NCBI GenBank assembly: GCA_045600025.1
Contig: JAZRXC010000057.1
Coordinates: forward strand, 1 to 46,167
Source: UBA3774 sp045600025
Lineage (GTDB): Bacteria > Bacillota > Clostridia > Lachnospirales > Lachnospiraceae
Direction of reading: 5' to 3'
DNA length: 46,167 bases
Shown here: positions 34,347-42,533 of the stretch, piece by piece
Numbering within the stretch: the stretch's first letter is position 1
Layout: each line of letters starts with the position of its first letter
Notes under the pieces: generated by a model
Database searches by the model: none
The model's input: only the letters and a program-made list of their open reading frames with translations
What the model was told of the DNA's origin: nothing
Program-made: the position numbers and the translations under genes

Positions 34347-35396
34347 ATGAATCCTTTTTTCAGTATTATTATTCCCAGTTATAATTCCGAAAAGACTCTA
34401 GAAGGCGCGGTGAAATCAGTGCAGGAACAGAGCTTTTCGGATTTTGAGATTTTAATAGTGGATGATGCATCTTCCGACTGGAGCTTCGCACTGGCGCATA
34501 AGCTGTCAGAAGAAGATGGGCGAATCCGCGTGCTTGCGCTTGCCGAAAATAACGGAGCCGCCGTAGCCAGAAATAAAGGTATAGAAGAAGCCCTGGGCAA
34601 ATACATTTTATTCCTTGACTCCGATGACGCATATAGCCCGGACCTGCTGAAGAAAGTATACGCAAAAGCTTCGTCATCCCCCGATGTAATTATTTGGGGA
34701 AATGTAGAAGAAAACCTGAAAAGTGACGGACAAATCGTATTTATCCGAGAGATGATTCCCGAAAAGGCAAGCTTAAATAATCCAAAGAGCATCAGAGAGA
34801 AAGTAATGGATCTTGAGGAAGCATCCTTATATGGATATCTTTGGAATAAAGCATATAAAGCCGAGCTTGCCAAGAAAATCGCAATACCGGAGCAGCTGTT
34901 TAATGAAGACGAGATGTACAATATTGAGTTCTTCAATGATGTATCATCAATGGAAATTTTGAGTTTTGCCGGAACTCATTATCGCAAGCATGAACGGAGT
35001 TTAACTCACAGAGAACTTGCCGATTACTACACACTGGCTATGAAGCGCGTGGCGGCACTTTTAAAGCAACAGAAAAAGTGGGGCAACTGCAACGAAAAGA
35101 CTTTACGCAGATTGGGAGATCTATATGTCCGCTATGCGGCATCGGCGATAGAAAGAACTTACAGACCCGCAGCGGCGCTGCATAAGCCACAGCGTAAATT
35201 ATTACTTCAGCGTATATTTTGTTCAAAATTATATGAGGAATTGATACCTTATGCGTGGCCGAATAATTTCGCTCTCAGACCCATGTATTTCGGTCTCAGA
35301 AAAAAGAATGTATCCATATGCCTATTTATCGGCTGGGCACTTAATATGGCAAGACGAATTTCACCGTCATTTTTTGAACGCAGGAAATCAAGATGA
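34347..35396 (+). CDS. Family 2 glycosyltransferase
   Basis: 349 residues starting one base after the previous stop, with only a weak ribosome site, so coupling is likely. SIIIPSYNSEKTL, ILIVDDASSDWS, NNGAAVARNKGI and the metal site ILFLDSDDAY mark the GT-A fold. LYGYLWNKAYKAE and FNEDEMYNIEF follow, as in capsule GT2 enzymes. The tail is Arg-rich with aromatic stretches. Specificity unknown. Confidence 0.9.
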   Translation: MNPFFSIIIPSYNSEKTLEGAVKSVQEQSFSDFEILIVDDASSDWSFALAHKLSEEDGRIRVLALAENNGAAVARNKGIEEALGKYILFLDSDDAYSPDLLKKVYAKASSSPDVIIWGNVEENLKSDGQIVFIREMIPEKASLNNPKSIREKVMDLEEASLYGYLWNKAYKAELAKKIAIPEQLFNEDEMYNIEFFNDVSSMEILSFAGTHYRKHERSLTHRELADYYTLAMKRVAALLKQQKKWGNCNEKTLRRLGDLYVRYAASAIERTYRPAAALHKPQRKLLLQRIFCSKLYEELIPYAWPNNFALRPMYFGLRKKNVSICLFIGWALNMARRISPSFFERRKSR

Positions 35397-36337
35397 TAAG
35401 TGTAATTATTACGGCATACAATCGTGAAAAAACCGTAGAGCGCTGTATTATGAGTGCTCTTTCTCAAAATTGCGATGATTATGAAATAGTGGTTGTCGAT
35501 GACGGCTCTGCAGATAAAACTCCTGCAATACTGGAAAAATGCAAACAGGCGTATCCGGACAAGTTAAAAGTAGTCTGCGGACCGCATGCGGGAGTTGCTG
35601 CCGCTCGAAATGCCGGCCTTGCCGCAGCAGGCGGAGATTATATTACTTACCTTGACAGCGATGACTATTATCTCGCGGGAGCCCTTTCCGAAATGAAAGA
35701 TGCGGTAGGTGATGCAGATGTTCTCATCTATAATGCTGTCTGTGAATATGAAGACGGAGGGCGCGAGGACTTTCCGAGCTTTCGCGACGGACTTCATGGA
35801 ATACGCCCGGGACACATATCGAAGGAGCTTGCGATATTATCAAAGCCCTGCCCATGGAATCATTTGATAAAAAAAGAAATCTACGACAGCTTAGAAGGCG
35901 GCTTTCCGAAAGGCATGTGGTATGAAGACTTCGGAACACTACCTATATTGATGAGCAGAGCAAAGAGCATCACTTATATTGATAAGCCGCTTGTATGCTA
36001 TGTACAAAGCAGCGGATCGGTAATGCGCACCGAAGGATACAACGAACATTTTGAAGATATATTTGCGGTTACTGATACGGTGGTAAATGCTCTGAAAAAA
36101 GATTTCCCAGACGAAGCGGAATTTCTTGCATGCGAGCATTTGCTGATATCCGGAGGCAAAAGATTTCTCGCTTGCAATCGCACGGACTTAGCCGGACGCT
36201 GCGCCTGCTATGTGAAAAGCACATTTCCGGAATTCAAAAAAAATAAGTATTTCGTTAATGAGCCATTTAAGAAGCGGATACTCGCCGAGCTGATTTATAA
36301 AAAGAAATTTACTCTTTTGAAAGCACTTGGAAAATGA
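35393..36337 (+). CDS. Family 2 glycosyltransferase
   Basis: 314 residues, AGGA before an ATG that overlaps the previous stop by four bases. ISVIITAYNREKTVERC, IVVVDDGSADKTP, HAGVAAARNAGL and YLDSDDYY are the GT-A signatures; PWNHLIKKEIYD and WYEDFGTLP follow. Third GT2 in a row, implying a repeat unit with at least four sugars if each acts once and the initiating enzyme adds the first. Overlaps the next gene (ATGA). Confidence 0.9.
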   Translation: MISVIITAYNREKTVERCIMSALSQNCDDYEIVVVDDGSADKTPAILEKCKQAYPDKLKVVCGPHAGVAAARNAGLAAAGGDYITYLDSDDYYLAGALSEMKDAVGDADVLIYNAVCEYEDGGREDFPSFRDGLHGIRPGHISKELAILSKPCPWNHLIKKEIYDSLEGGFPKGMWYEDFGTLPILMSRAKSITYIDKPLVCYVQSSGSVMRTEGYNEHFEDIFAVTDTVVNALKKDFPDEAEFLACEHLLISGGKRFLACNRTDLAGRCACYVKSTFPEFKKNKYFVNEPFKKRILAELIYKKKFTLLKALGK

Positions 36338-37599
36338 AAGATTCAGTAGTAATCAAACAGCATATCATATATAAGGCGCTGCTCCTTTTTGTGCTGCTGC
36401 TATGCACGATAGGATATATGCATGAACTTTTGTCGCCATATTTGAAATTCTTTTTCATATACGGTGCCGGAATTCTTGTATACGATTTTATTAAAGGAAA
36501 AAGAATCTGGCGTGACAAATCGTTATGGATATTTATCGGCTTTTTGGCCATCTACTGGATTACCTGTGCAGTAAATGCCGATGGATACTTCGTGCGTAAT
36601 ATCAAGGGTCTTGCATATATGGGACTGTTTGCGCTGACGCTGTATTCTAATGAAGGCGACGAAGAGGATGTAATCGCAGGAGGGCAAATGCTGGCGCGCA
36701 TAACGCTTATTATGCTATTTGCTATGTCCCTGACATGCCTCATAACATATCTCGCCGCAGACAGTTATGTGTATGAGACTTCTGACGGAGTACTTGGTTT
36801 TATCGGCGAATTGGACGGCCGTATGTGCGGACTTGTATATTTCAATACGGGCGGAGCGCTTTATGCGATTATGATACTGCTTGCCGCCGGGATATTAGTG
36901 TGCGGAAAATGCGGGGCATTCATGAAAGTTTTTGCAGTGGTTTCGATTTTGCTCGGAGCAGTCTGCAGCGCATTGGCATATTCGCGCACATCGATAGCAG
37001 CGGTAGTTGTAACGTTAATTATCGGAGTAATAGTATTGCTTCCGCAGTATGTTACAAAGCTTGGCGACGGATATAAAAAGTTTGAAAGAATATTATTTGT
37101 GATATGCTGTGGCGTTGCAGTAGGCGGCGCTCTGACATTTTTAATTATCGGTCAGCCTGCTTTTGATCTGCTCGACGGGATATTTACCGGACGCATATCA
37201 ATATGGAAAGAAGGGCTGCGCGTCTTTGCCGAACACCCGCTTTTCGGCGTTGGCAATGAGGGGATAGTGGATATGCTTTATCTGCCTGAACTTCTCAGCT
37301 GGGAAGGCGGAGGACTTCATTCACTTTACGTTAATGTTCTGGTGGCTTCCGGAATACTCGGCGCAGCTACGCTGACGGCTTTTTCCGTGTATAACTATGT
37401 AGCATGCCGCAAGTTATTTAAGAATCCGGACAAGGACAGCATAGTTGCCGCACTTTTGGTTTTGGTAATTCTGGTAATGGAAATAGCCGAGACAAGAGTT
37501 TTATTCAGAGCAAGCTTTTTCGGTGCACTGTTCTTTTTGGCACTCGGATATATAAAAGCACGGGCAAGATGTCTTGAAGGAAGAAAAGATGACATTTAA
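36334..37599 (+). CDS. O-antigen ligase/polymerase-like membrane protein (first of three)
   Basis: 421 residues with about 11-12 hydrophobic helices. The conserved extracellular loop reads GRISIWKEGLRVFAEHPLFGVG near residue 288, then GGGLHSLYVNVLVASGILGA, the hallmark of the Wzy_C/O-antigen ligase family. It starts IIYKALLLFVLLLCTIGYMHELLSPYLKF (opening helix, quoted in part as residues about 9-37), similar to the next gene product, pointing to tandem duplication. Polymerase versus ligase cannot be told from sequence. Confidence 0.87.
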   Translation: MKDSVVIKQHIIYKALLLFVLLLCTIGYMHELLSPYLKFFFIYGAGILVYDFIKGKRIWRDKSLWIFIGFLAIYWITCAVNADGYFVRNIKGLAYMGLFALTLYSNEGDEEDVIAGGQMLARITLIMLFAMSLTCLITYLAADSYVYETSDGVLGFIGELDGRMCGLVYFNTGGALYAIMILLAAGILVCGKCGAFMKVFAVVSILLGAVCSALAYSRTSIAAVVVTLIIGVIVLLPQYVTKLGDGYKKFERILFVICCGVAVGGALTFLIIGQPAFDLLDGIFTGRISIWKEGLRVFAEHPLFGVGNEGIVDMLYLPELLSWEGGGLHSLYVNVLVASGILGAATLTAFSVYNYVACRKLFKNPDKDSIVAALLVLVILVMEIAETRVLFRASFFGALFFLALGYIKARARCLEGRKDDI

Positions 37600-39046
37600 A
37601 GAAATGTTTAAGCGACATACGATATACAAATGTACGGCGATAACCACGCTGCTGCTTTGCTGCGTGCATTACATGCATATGTTGCTTTCTCCCTTTATTA
37701 AAATATTGCTTATATGGGGCATCGCAATTATTGCCTATGATTTTATAAAAAAGCGCAATGTATTTAAGATGCGTGATATATTCGTGCTGCTTGCCTTTGC
37801 GGCGATATGCGCCGTATCAGCTTTGATAAACGGCGGTGAATATCTTTCGGCCAATATCAAGTCAATTGCTTACATGGCGGTAGGCTTTCTGACATTTTAT
37901 GCAGGAGCATTGGATGAAGACGAGGACCTCGTAAAACGTGAAATGATACTGGTGGCGAAATGGCTGCTTGTCCTCTTGTTTACGATAACAGCGATATGTT
38001 TTGCAACTTATATTCTCGGATTCAGTTATCGCTATTATTTCGCTGATTTTTCGGGCATAGGTTATGTAGGCCTTATTGACGGAGATCTCGGTGGCCTATT
38101 CAACGCAAATGTAGGCGGAGCGTTATATTCACTGTCAATTATTATCGCTCTGATTTTTCTGATATTCGAAAAAGCGGCCAAAACAGGAACAGGTTTCAAA
38201 GTATTATGCATTGCTGATATATTTATTGCGACAATGTGTCTGTCTGCAAGCGGATCACGTACCGCGCTTGCCGCACTTGTGATAACACTCGGATTCATCG
38301 CATATGCGGTTACTGCTGCAAATAGAATCAAGAAACTGCTGTCCGCATTCGCGGTTATGCTTGCGACGGTTTTGTTATCATTTTCCGCATTTTTTGTGAT
38401 AAATGCTATTCAGGGAACGATTTATTTTAACTTCGGAAATCTTAATGTATTCGAAGGCTGTGAAGAGTATATCGCTATGGACTGCTCAGAAGGATTAGAT
38501 GCATATGTACTCAGTTCGGTAAAAACAGCTTCTGATAGTGATGTGCTAACACTTCCTGCCGGTGCAGAAATACATGAAGATCTCGATAACTTCCTTACCG
38601 GAAGGCTTAGCATATGGGATACCGGCTTAAAAGTATTTGCCAATCATCCTGTATTCGGAGTAACAAGTGAAGCAATACGCGACGAAGTTATTGCCCAAAA
38701 TCCGGATACATCTTTTGCTTGGGCGATTGAGGGAGGCGGCCTTCACAATGTGTATATAACAACGCTTGTAGCATATGGCATCTTGGGCGTGCTGCCGCTT
38801 GCATTTTTTGCCTTCAGGCAAATCAAGCTTTTTGCCGACGCACGGAAAAAGAAAATACCATTTAGCCCTAAGGGTGTGGCAGCGCTTTCGGTTGTATTAT
38901 TTATGTTACTGTGCGACATTATGGAAACACGCATTTTGTACCAGATGAATTTCTATTTTGTTATCTTCTGGTTGGCACTGGGATACGCAGTGTACTTTAA
39001 AGAAATGGATATTAAGAGATATGACATGTCCCAAATTGACAATTAA
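37589..39046 (+). CDS. O-antigen ligase/polymerase-like membrane protein (second of three)
   Basis: 485 residues from ATG 37589 (GAAGGAAG upstream), overlapping the previous gene by 11 bp. About 11-12 helices. N-terminal HTIYKCTAITTLLLCCVHYMHMLLSP mirrors the first protein's IIYKA...GYMHELLSP. The family loop is GRLSIWDTGLKVFANHPVFGV and GGGLHNVYITTLVAYGILG. An extra extracellular stretch of about 60 residues with two cysteines (EGCEEYIAMDC) precedes it, absent in the first copy. Confidence 0.87.
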   Translation: MTFKEMFKRHTIYKCTAITTLLLCCVHYMHMLLSPFIKILLIWGIAIIAYDFIKKRNVFKMRDIFVLLAFAAICAVSALINGGEYLSANIKSIAYMAVGFLTFYAGALDEDEDLVKREMILVAKWLLVLLFTITAICFATYILGFSYRYYFADFSGIGYVGLIDGDLGGLFNANVGGALYSLSIIIALIFLIFEKAAKTGTGFKVLCIADIFIATMCLSASGSRTALAALVITLGFIAYAVTAANRIKKLLSAFAVMLATVLLSFSAFFVINAIQGTIYFNFGNLNVFEGCEEYIAMDCSEGLDAYVLSSVKTASDSDVLTLPAGAEIHEDLDNFLTGRLSIWDTGLKVFANHPVFGVTSEAIRDEVIAQNPDTSFAWAIEGGGLHNVYITTLVAYGILGVLPLAFFAFRQIKLFADARKKKIPFSPKGVAALSVVLFMLLCDIMETRILYQMNFYFVIFWLALGYAVYFKEMDIKRYDMSQIDN

Positions 39047-40382
39047 AAAAGCGGCGGAAGTATTAAGATTCTGCTTCCCGATAATATATTTTCTTTTGGC
39101 TGCTTTATCTTTTAACAGCTTGACTGCGCAGACCACATTCATTACCGTATTTGCGGTCGTGGTTTTGATTTTTTGCGCAGCGCGTCTGCTTCTTTCATGG
39201 AAGGATTATTTTCCGTTAAAAGATATTCCGCTTTTACCTATATGCGCTTTGTTTTTTGTCAGCTATACAATTACTACCTGCGTAAATGCACAGTACGGAT
39301 GGATTGAAAATCTCAAAGCGCTTGTATGGCTCGGACTGTGCCTGCTTATCGTATATCCTGCCGGAATAATAGATAAAAAGCGCGATGCCGCATGCGAAAG
39401 CCGCACTGCTGATTGGATGGTAAAGATCGTTCTCGGCTATTCGGCATTTCAGGCAGTAGGCAGCATCTGCACGATGATTTTTGTCTGGAATTCTTTCCGC
39501 TCCCCCAACATCTATCTCGGCATGAATTACGGCAGATTATGGGGACTTTATACGGATCCGAATTACGGCGGAGTGCTGTCGGTTGTATCAATTCTGCTCG
39601 CGGCATTTTATCTTATGCGCCACGAAACCAAGATATGGGTGCGCCTTTTACTCTATGCAAATATGCTGCTCCAGTATTTGTATATAGGATACGGCTATTC
39701 AAGAACCGCACAACTGACGCTTATCATTGCGCTTATTCCCTGCTATATATATTGGCTGCTGACTCGCAAGAAAAAGCTGATAGTCAAAATTCTTGTCGCA
39801 GTCGTAGTTTTAATAGCATGTGTAGGATTTTCCACAGTGCGCAGTGCATATAATGCATTGGCTGAAGTTCATAATGCTTCTTCAGAAGGCGGCGAAAACA
39901 TGGGTATAATAGTTCGCGACGATGAAGAAGAGGATGTGTCAAACGGACGCTTCCTCATGTGGGAGGATGGCGCAAAGGTATTGGCTGCCAAGCCTATATT
40001 CGGAGTAGGTTACCGCAACATACTTCCGTGGATGCGTGCAAATATGCCTGATTCATATATGGTAAATCACAATGAACCGCTCAACACTTTTCACAATATG
40101 TTTGTTGACGTGGCAGTGTCGCAGGGAGGCGTCGGGCTGATAATCCTGCTCGCGGCAATTGTACTTATTATTATCCGCATCGTAAAAAATGCAAAGCATT
40201 ATACAGACGAGCAAAAAGATGAAGCAATGATGTTCGGACTTCCCGCTTTTGCGATTGCAGCGGGAGCTATGTTCCTATCAGATGTTATTTATATTAATTC
40301 GCCCACGACAGTACTGTTCTGGTATTTCCTCGGAAGAGTAATTGCCATAATGGGTGAGAAAGAAACAGTAAATGAGAAATAA
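39021..40382 (+). CDS. O-antigen ligase/polymerase-like membrane protein (third of three)
   Basis: 453 residues from ATG 39021, overlapping the second copy by 26 bp; a longer TTG frame from 38958 was rejected. About 11-12 helices. The loop reads GRFLMWEDGAKVLAAKPIFGVGYRN and NTFHNMFVDVAVSQGGVG, the same family but more diverged than copies one and two. A soluble-looking acidic stretch (RDDEEEDVSNG) sits ahead of the loop. Overlaps RNase J by 11 bp. Confidence 0.86.
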   Translation: MTCPKLTIKKAAEVLRFCFPIIYFLLAALSFNSLTAQTTFITVFAVVVLIFCAARLLLSWKDYFPLKDIPLLPICALFFVSYTITTCVNAQYGWIENLKALVWLGLCLLIVYPAGIIDKKRDAACESRTADWMVKIVLGYSAFQAVGSICTMIFVWNSFRSPNIYLGMNYGRLWGLYTDPNYGGVLSVVSILLAAFYLMRHETKIWVRLLLYANMLLQYLYIGYGYSRTAQLTLIIALIPCYIYWLLTRKKKLIVKILVAVVVLIACVGFSTVRSAYNALAEVHNASSEGGENMGIIVRDDEEEDVSNGRFLMWEDGAKVLAAKPIFGVGYRNILPWMRANMPDSYMVNHNEPLNTFHNMFVDVAVSQGGVGLIILLAAIVLIIIRIVKNAKHYTDEQKDEAMMFGLPAFAIAAGAMFLSDVIYINSPTTVLFWYFLGRVIAIMGEKETVNEK

Positions 40383-42078
40383 AAAAGAATATAAACATAA
40401 TACAAAAACACAGACAAAGTCAAAGTCCGCCGCAAAGAAGGTGAGCATAATCCCTCTCGGCGGGCTTGACCGAATCGGTATGAATATGACGGCAATCCGC
40501 TATAACGACAGCATAGTCGTAATCGATTGCGGAATTGCATTTCCTGATGAGAGCATGCCGGGTGTTGACAAAGTCATCCCCGACGTTTCTTATCTTGAGG
40601 ACAATATTGATAAAGTAAAGGCATTTATTATTACTCACGGACACGAAGACCATATCGGCGCGCTTCCGTATATATTGCAACAGGTAAATGTCCCGGTATA
40701 TGCTACAAAACTCACGGCGGGCCTTATTGAACATCATCTGACAGAGGCCGGCATACGAGAGATTGCAGAACTTGTTACCGTACGCGAAGGAGACACCCTT
40801 CATTTCGGAGAAATCGGTACGGAATTCATTCATGTAAATCATTCGATTCCCGGGGCCTGCGCTATCGCAATCCATACACCTGCGGGAACGCTTTTCCATA
40901 CAGGTGATTTCAAGGTAGATTACACACCGCTTTTCGGCACGCCGACGGATCTCGGAAGAATTGCGGAAATAGGACGCGAGGGAGTGCTGGCAATTCTTTC
41001 CGACAGTACAAATGCCATCTATGACGGATTCACACCGTCAGAGACAGTTATTGCAGAAAGACTTTCAAATCTATTCACACAGTATTCCAAAAACAGAATC
41101 ATTGTGGCAACATTTTCATCCAATATAGATCGCGTGCGCCAGGTATTAAATACTGCAAAAGCCTTTGGCCGGAAGGTAGTGCTTGAAGGACGCAGCATGG
41201 AGACGGCATTTGAGATAGCCGCGCAGCTGGGATATATTAAGATTCCCGCAAGAACCATGATAAGCATAGATGAGATGGGCAAATACCCTGACAGCAAGCT
41301 GGTTATCATTACAACAGGAAGCCAGGGTGAAGCTATGGCTGCACTGTCACGTATGGCAGATGATTCGCACAAAAAGATTTCCGTTAAACCGGGTGATGCA
41401 ATTATATTAAGTTCAAATCCAATCCCCGGAAATGAAAAGTCTGTCGCACGCATAATCAACGGACTTGAGATGAAGGGCGCGCAGGTTATTTACCGTGATA
41501 CTCATGTATCCGGACATGCATGCAGTCAGGAACTTCTGCTTATGTACACACTTTTAAAACCGAAGTATGCGGTTCCGTTACACGGCGAGTACAGACATCG
41601 CAAGGCAAATGCTGCGTTAGCTGAAAAAACCGGAGTGCCTAAGGACTGCATTTATATACTTGCCGCGGGTGATGTACTGTCACTTTCATCTTCCGGAAGC
41701 AGAATTATAGAGCATGTTCAGGCCGGAGAAGTATTCGTTGACGGAACGGGGGTAGGAGATGTAGGAAATGTCGTTCTGCGCGACAGGCAGCAACTGTCGG
41801 AAGGCGGAACGGTAGTGGTTTCGCTTACCATTGATCGCGAAGAAGGATATGTGGTATCAGGGCCGGAGATTGCAACGAGAGGTTTCATTTATGTCCGCGA
41901 AGCAGCGGAAACCTTAAGAGGAATGGAAGAAGCAGCGATGACTTCCTGCGAGCGCATTTTGAAAAAGAAAACCGATATGGCAAACTTGCGTAACGGAATA
42001 AAAACCGATATGGAAAACTACATATGGGATTTGTACGGACGCAGGCCGGTTGTTATGGTAGTAATTATGTCAATATAA
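40372..42078 (+). CDS. rnj: Ribonuclease J
   Basis: 568 residues, normal RNase J length. A 5'-3' exonuclease/endonuclease of mRNA and rRNA decay in Firmicutes. MBL core: THGHEDHIGALPY (metal ligands, about 83-95), HSIPGAC, HTGDFKVD; beta-CASP: SDSTNAIYDG, ATFSSNIDRV, and THVSGHACSQEL near 380, PLHGEYRH. A Lys-rich N-terminal tail precedes. The ATG lies inside the end of the third Wzy-like gene and lacks a strong ribosome site, so expression appears tied to the polysaccharide operon. Whether this is J1 or J2 cannot be told. Confidence 0.95.
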   Translation: MRNKKEYKHNTKTQTKSKSAAKKVSIIPLGGLDRIGMNMTAIRYNDSIVVIDCGIAFPDESMPGVDKVIPDVSYLEDNIDKVKAFIITHGHEDHIGALPYILQQVNVPVYATKLTAGLIEHHLTEAGIREIAELVTVREGDTLHFGEIGTEFIHVNHSIPGACAIAIHTPAGTLFHTGDFKVDYTPLFGTPTDLGRIAEIGREGVLAILSDSTNAIYDGFTPSETVIAERLSNLFTQYSKNRIIVATFSSNIDRVRQVLNTAKAFGRKVVLEGRSMETAFEIAAQLGYIKIPARTMISIDEMGKYPDSKLVIITTGSQGEAMAALSRMADDSHKKISVKPGDAIILSSNPIPGNEKSVARIINGLEMKGAQVIYRDTHVSGHACSQELLLMYTLLKPKYAVPLHGEYRHRKANAALAEKTGVPKDCIYILAAGDVLSLSSSGSRIIEHVQAGEVFVDGTGVGDVGNVVLRDRQQLSEGGTVVVSLTIDREEGYVVSGPEIATRGFIYVREAAETLRGMEEAAMTSCERILKKKTDMANLRNGIKTDMENYIWDLYGRRPVVMVVIMSI

Positions 42079-42083
42079 AAGGC

Positions 42084-42112
42084 TTGCATTTGTCGATATG
42101 TATAAGTAAAAT
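42084..42112 (+). promoter_or_regulatory. Promoter of yerC
   Basis: TTGCAT (42084-42089), 17-bp spacer, TAAAAT (42107-42112), 23 bases before the ATG. It begins six bases after the RNase J stop; no terminator lies between. Confidence 0.6.
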
Positions 42113-42135
42113 GTATTTAATGAAAGGAAGATGCC

Positions 42136-42438
42136 ATGGCTAAAAAAACCTCACCTGAAATACAACTTTTCTGTGATGCAGTGCTTTCACTTGAGACCGC
42201 AGAAGAAGTCAAAGCATTTTTTGATGATTTATGTACACCGCAGGAGATACATTCTATATCTCAGCGCCTTTTGGTTGCAGACATGCTAAGACAAAACAAG
42301 CCCTATCTTGAAATAGCCAACACAACCGGAACTTCCACTGCAACGATAAGCAGAGTTAAGCGTACAGTAAATATGTCCGGCAAGGGATACAAGATTGTAT
42401 TTAAACGTATTGACGCAAAGAAAAAAGCGGAAAAATAA
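42136..42438 (+). CDS. yerC: YerC/YecD-family TrpR-related protein
   Basis: 100 residues. TrpR-superfamily helix-turn-helix: LCTPQEIHSISQRLLVADML (about 34-53) and the recognition region STATISRVKRTVN. The basic C-terminus (IDAKKKAEK) is usual. Family members in Firmicutes are small DNA-binding proteins of uncertain regulon, not tryptophan repressors. AAAGGA sets the ATG; it has its own promoter. Confidence 0.92.
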   Translation: MAKKTSPEIQLFCDAVLSLETAEEVKAFFDDLCTPQEIHSISQRLLVADMLRQNKPYLEIANTTGTSTATISRVKRTVNMSGKGYKIVFKRIDAKKKAEK

Positions 42439-42449
42439 TTACAGCCTGC

Positions 42450-42477
42450 TTGACAAATATAACATAAATGCTATAAT
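42450..42477 (+). promoter_or_regulatory. Promoter of the first NlpC/P60 gene
   Basis: Consensus TTGACA (42450-42455), 16-bp spacer, consensus TATAAT (42472-42477). The strongest promoter match in the window. Confidence 0.8.
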
Positions 42478-42478
42478 T

Positions 42479-42516
42479 AGTTCATAAATGTAACAATTGC
42501 GTAACATTTATGAACT
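42479..42516. promoter_or_regulatory. 38-bp dyad with a WalR-like direct repeat at the transcript start
   Basis: Perfect 13-bp inverted arms AGTTCATAAATGT (42479-42491) and ACATTTATGAACT (42504-42516) around 12 bases. Inside, TGTAAC-N5-CGTAAC (42489-42505) matches the known WalR box TGTWAH-N5-TGTWAH at 11 of 12 positions. It spans the predicted start (about 42484), so it could be an operator or a 5' stem-loop in the mRNA followed by TTTTTATTT. Confidence 0.5.
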
Positions 42517-42533
42517 TTTTATTTGGGACAAAG

